A stretch of 64,000 nucleotides of DNA from positions 372,001 to 436,000 of the forward strand of contig CAVYVZ010000002.1 of the NCBI GenBank assembly GCA_963772065.1, in the 5' to 3' direction. The position numbers were made by a program, and so were the translations under genes. Shown piece after piece: positions 61,525 to 64,000 of the stretch; position 1 is the first letter of the stretch, and each line of letters begins with the position of its first letter. Origin of the DNA: CAVYVZ01 sp963772065 (GTDB lineage: Bacteria; Acidobacteriota; Vicinamibacteria; Vicinamibacterales; UBA2999). The notes below the pieces were generated by a model. The model saw only the letters and a program-made list of their open reading frames with translations, made no database searches and was not told where the DNA came from.

Positions 61525-63676
61525 TGCGATTCCCGCCAACGCGCCGCCCGTCCATGTACGCCGGCGGCTCGATGCCGAACAGCCGCAGCGCGGTCGGCGC
61601 GATGTCGATGAGCGCAGGGTCTTCGGTCTCGATCGACGCGGTTGCAGAAGAACACGCCCGGGCACGAGGCGCGGATCGATGCAGTGATCGCCGCTCCACG
61701 CCTTCACGTTGTCCTCGAACACCGGCCCGGCGACGACGCCGGTCGCGCAGTCCCACGAGGTGCGATAGCCGGCGTTGTAGCCGATGAGCAGGTCCGGAGC
61801 GTTCTCGAGATACGGACCCGCGTACAGACGCTGCCGTGTCGAACGCCTCGCTGAATCCCGACCTCGTCCGGTTCTCAGAATCGCGCAGGCCGTTCAGCTT
61901 GCCGATGATCTCGCGCTTCAGCGCCGCGGCCTCGGCGCCGGGCTCGACGATGCCCTGCTGCCTCGCGCCCCTTCAGGTTGAGGAACATCCCGGTGAGGCC
62001 GAGGCAGTAGGCCGCGTCCGCGACCAGTCGACGTCGCGCAGCCACTCGCGCGTGCCGTCGGCTCCGTCCTTGAGCGCCAGGTAGCCCTCGCTGCCGCAGC
62101 CAGCTGATTCAGGTTGACGCCGCGGCGGAACGAGCTGAAGCCGTGGTCGGAGATCACCATCAGCACGTCGCCGTCGCGCAGCTGCGCCATGACCCGGCCG
62201 ACCAGCGCGTCGTTGCTGCTTGTACAGCTCGCGAATCGCGTCACGGTGTGCCGCATCGCTCGCGGCCGCGCGCCGCCGGATGATCCTGCTCGAGGTAGCG
62301 CCAGAACATGTGCTGGATGCGATCGGTGGCGTCGAACACGCAGACGAGCGCTCCCTGCGCGCAGCCGATCGAGCGCGGCGAAGAACATCGCCTCGCGCTC
62401 GCGATCGATGTCGTAGGTCTGCTGCAGGAACGTCCCGTCGTCGGTCACGCCCTCGTTGAGCGCCCACGTGTCTTCGGCGAGTCCGAGCGTGGCGAACGTG
62501 CCGATCCGCTTGGCGAGATACGTGGCGTAGTACGACGGATGGGAGATCGGCATCGCCGGCGTCTCGGGATCGAGGTTGATCGGCGACACGTAGAGCGAGA
62601 AGTGCTCGTCCATCTCGGTGACGAGCAGCCGCGTGATGCCCGTCACCTTGATGCCCGGCGCCGCGCGAAACGTGAGCGTCACCCAGTCGCTCAGCCGGCC
62701 TGGCAGCAAGGTCACCCGATTGCCGTCCAGATCGATCAGCGCCTGCACGCGTCTGCCGGTCGAGTCGATGCGCGCAACGGCACGTCGAGCGGCGGCGTGC
62801 CCTCGAGGAAGATGTTCTCGGGCCCTTCGAGCGTCGTCTCGACGCGATCGTCGCGAACGGTCACCGGAATGCGGACGCCGCCTTCCTTGAATCGGCCCGA
62901 CGCAGGTCGCGTCGTGAAGAGGAGGAACGTGCCCTGCGTGCCGAGCAGGTCGGGCACGCACATCGCGCTCAGCTCGGCGCCGTAGAACCGATCGGGCGGA
63001 AACGTGATCGGCACGCGAAGCACCGTGCTCCAGATGCGGTGCTCGCCGAGGATCGTCCAGAACGGCTTCGACTTCCGCAGCAGCCGCAGCTCGGGCTTGT
63101 GGAGCGGAATCCGGTAGCGTCCCAGCCGAAGGAACCGCTCGACGCGTGCCGATCTGCGTGGACGAGAGCAGCGGAAGGTACGTGCGGCGATCGCGATCGA
63201 GAAAATCGAAGATGTTGTGCCGGGCCGGATGGGTGCCCGTGCTGAACGACGACCACGCGACCGGCGAGACGGAGGGAAACGTCGTTCGCAGGCGTCGGTA
63301 GCAGCCCGCCGCCGCGAGCTTGCTTGAAGTTCGGCAGCAGACCTTCGTCCATGAAGCGATCGGTCAGCTTCGGGTCCTGTCCGTCGAGCCCGACGACGAT
63401 CAGCCGCTTGATCAGCGCGCGCGGCGCCTTGCGCCGCGTCAGAACGCGCCAGAGCGTGCGGAACGGCCAAATCAGCAGCGTGGCGATGACGATGAGGATC
63501 GTCGTGAAGAGGACGAGAAACGACGAGAGCAGCGCGAACCCGGCGCCCGGACCGATGTACGCCTCGACGGGAGCCTCGGCGGCGACGATCGCGCCGAGGA
63601 GCAGTCCCCAGGCGAATCGGCGTGCGTGTATGGTATAAGCGCGTCGCGCGCGTCGCGTGTTTCCCTGTATTGCCAC
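61522..63676 (-). CDS. Alkaline-phosphatase-superfamily phosphodiesterase-like membrane protein (many frameshifts)
   Basis: First gene of the operon, about 710 residues if frames are joined, starting near GTG 63676 (exact start uncertain). Two N-terminal hydrophobic segments (FAWGLLLGAIVAAEAPVEAY; LLSSFLVLFTTILIVIATLL) precede LIVVGLDGQDPKLTDRF (metal Asp). A Ser-type nucleophile turn follows (FPSVSPVAWSSFSTGTHP after correction), then FWTILGEHRIWSTVLRVPIT, MPISHPSYYATYLAKRIG, MVISDHGFSSFRRGVNLNQL and WSGDHCIDPRLVPG. It ends with a TGA that overlaps the next gene's ATG (ATGA at 61521-61524). It is paralogous to the following gene and equally full of single-base frame breaks. Confidence 0.8.
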
Positions 63677-63725
63677 TGGGAGGGACTTACTCTAGGCGGG
63701 CGCCCCCCTTTTTTCAAGGCGGATT

Positions 63726-64000
63726 ATGGGTCCTTTGAAGAGCGCCCTTCGGAGATTCCGGTACGGGCGGCCGATCGTCGTCGTCTCCGGGCTGCCACGG
63801 TCCGGCACGTCGATGGCCATGAAGATGCTGCACGCGGGCGGCCTCGACGTGATGACCGACGGGCTCCGCGCCGCCGATGAGAGCAACCCGAAAGGCTACT
63901 TCGAGCTCGAGGCCGTCAAGGAGCTCGACAAGAACGGGAACACCGCCTGGTTGAAGGACGCGCGCGGAAAGGCGGTCAAGATCATTTCGTTTCTGCTCAC
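63726..64000 (+). CDS. Sulfotransferase-family protein, N-terminal part (runs off right edge)
   Basis: The frame is open from ATG 63726 to the window end, giving 91 codons. An AAGGCGG sits 5 nt upstream. Residues 17-29 (IVVVSGLPRSGTS) are the 5'-phosphosulfate loop that binds PAPS in sulfotransferases; MKMLHAGGLDVMTDGLRAAD and NPKGYFELEAVKEL continue the fold. It would transfer sulfate to a carbohydrate, lipid or other acceptor, but many bacterial members have unknown substrates. It is divergent from the phosphodiesterase/sulfatase-like operon across 49 bp, suggesting shared control. This frame has no break, in contrast to the adjacent 4 kb. Confidence 0.88.
   Translation, partial: MGPLKSALRRFRYGRPIVVVSGLPRSGTSMAMKMLHAGGLDVMTDGLRAADESNPKGYFELEAVKELDKNGNTAWLKDARGKAVKIISFLL

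Noticed and set aside
59554..63676. Region as a run of many small independent genes
   Set aside because: Successive fragments in the three minus frames join in order into two proteins with all motifs of one family; separate genes would not preserve that order.

Overview
The window is high-GC, densely coding bacterial DNA, most likely from an Acidobacteriota genome close to Vicinamibacteria. This is an inference from gene families, not from a marker gene. The pointers are: Oar-like TonB-dependent receptors with an N-terminal carboxypeptidase-regulatory domain and no SusD; an ECF sigma factor overlapping a transmembrane Ser/Thr kinase with a TPR tail; an ADOP-type ABC permease; a secreted multi-Asp-box (sortilin-like) protein; and exported peptidases and amidohydrolases. 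I found no tRNA, rRNA, CRISPR array or prophage.

Layout. 1-7.2 kb: 5' part of a receptor gene (minus), a Tat-exported GMC dehydrogenase pair (plus), then kinase and sigma factor (minus). 7.3-14.8 kb: peroxiredoxin, MATE pump, and a minus-strand ABC operon (ATPase, ABC-2 permease fused to a CPBP protease, ADOP permease). 14.9-20.9 kb: proline catabolism pruA with an active/inactive M16 peptidase pair, a charged secreted protein, and an isoaspartyl methyltransferase. 21.1-24.6 kb: a cytochrome c/copper-monooxygenase-like protein with a partner, and a subtilisin. 24.8-33.1 kb: an exported SelA-like PLP enzyme, an exported dihydroorotase-like hydrolase, a TonB-dependent receptor and an M14 carboxypeptidase. 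33.1-38.8 kb: tandem FKBP, Asp-box protein, GH88/105-like hydrolase, and a REP/RAYT scar. 38.8-50.1 kb: 2-oxoglutarate dehydrogenase E2 and E1, HAD phosphatase, exported amidohydrolase, amino-acid permease, ketopantoate reductase-like gene, and a sulfur module (rhodanese, small protein, TauE/SafE, DUF1634). 50.1-64 kb: a tight eight-gene minus-strand operon with five alkaline-phosphatase-superfamily enzymes (two phosphodiesterase-like, three sulfatase-like), a membrane protein of possible Oxa1/EMC3-like topology, a 64-residue helical protein and a DUF418 protein, divergent from a sulfotransferase. This last locus is the best candidate for an uncharacterised system, probably in envelope or extracellular polymer modification.

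Sequence quality matters. At least nine genes outside the last 5 kb carry single-base frameshifts whose two halves join cleanly. About half of these lie at GTAC tetranucleotides, and others lie in short G/C runs. Between 59.7 and 63.7 kb frameshifts occur every 20-200 bases in two otherwise well-conserved genes. I treat these as likely sequencing or consensus errors and annotate the joined genes, but true decay cannot be excluded from sequence alone. Intergenic spaces carry several families of short palindromes and dispersed repeats.
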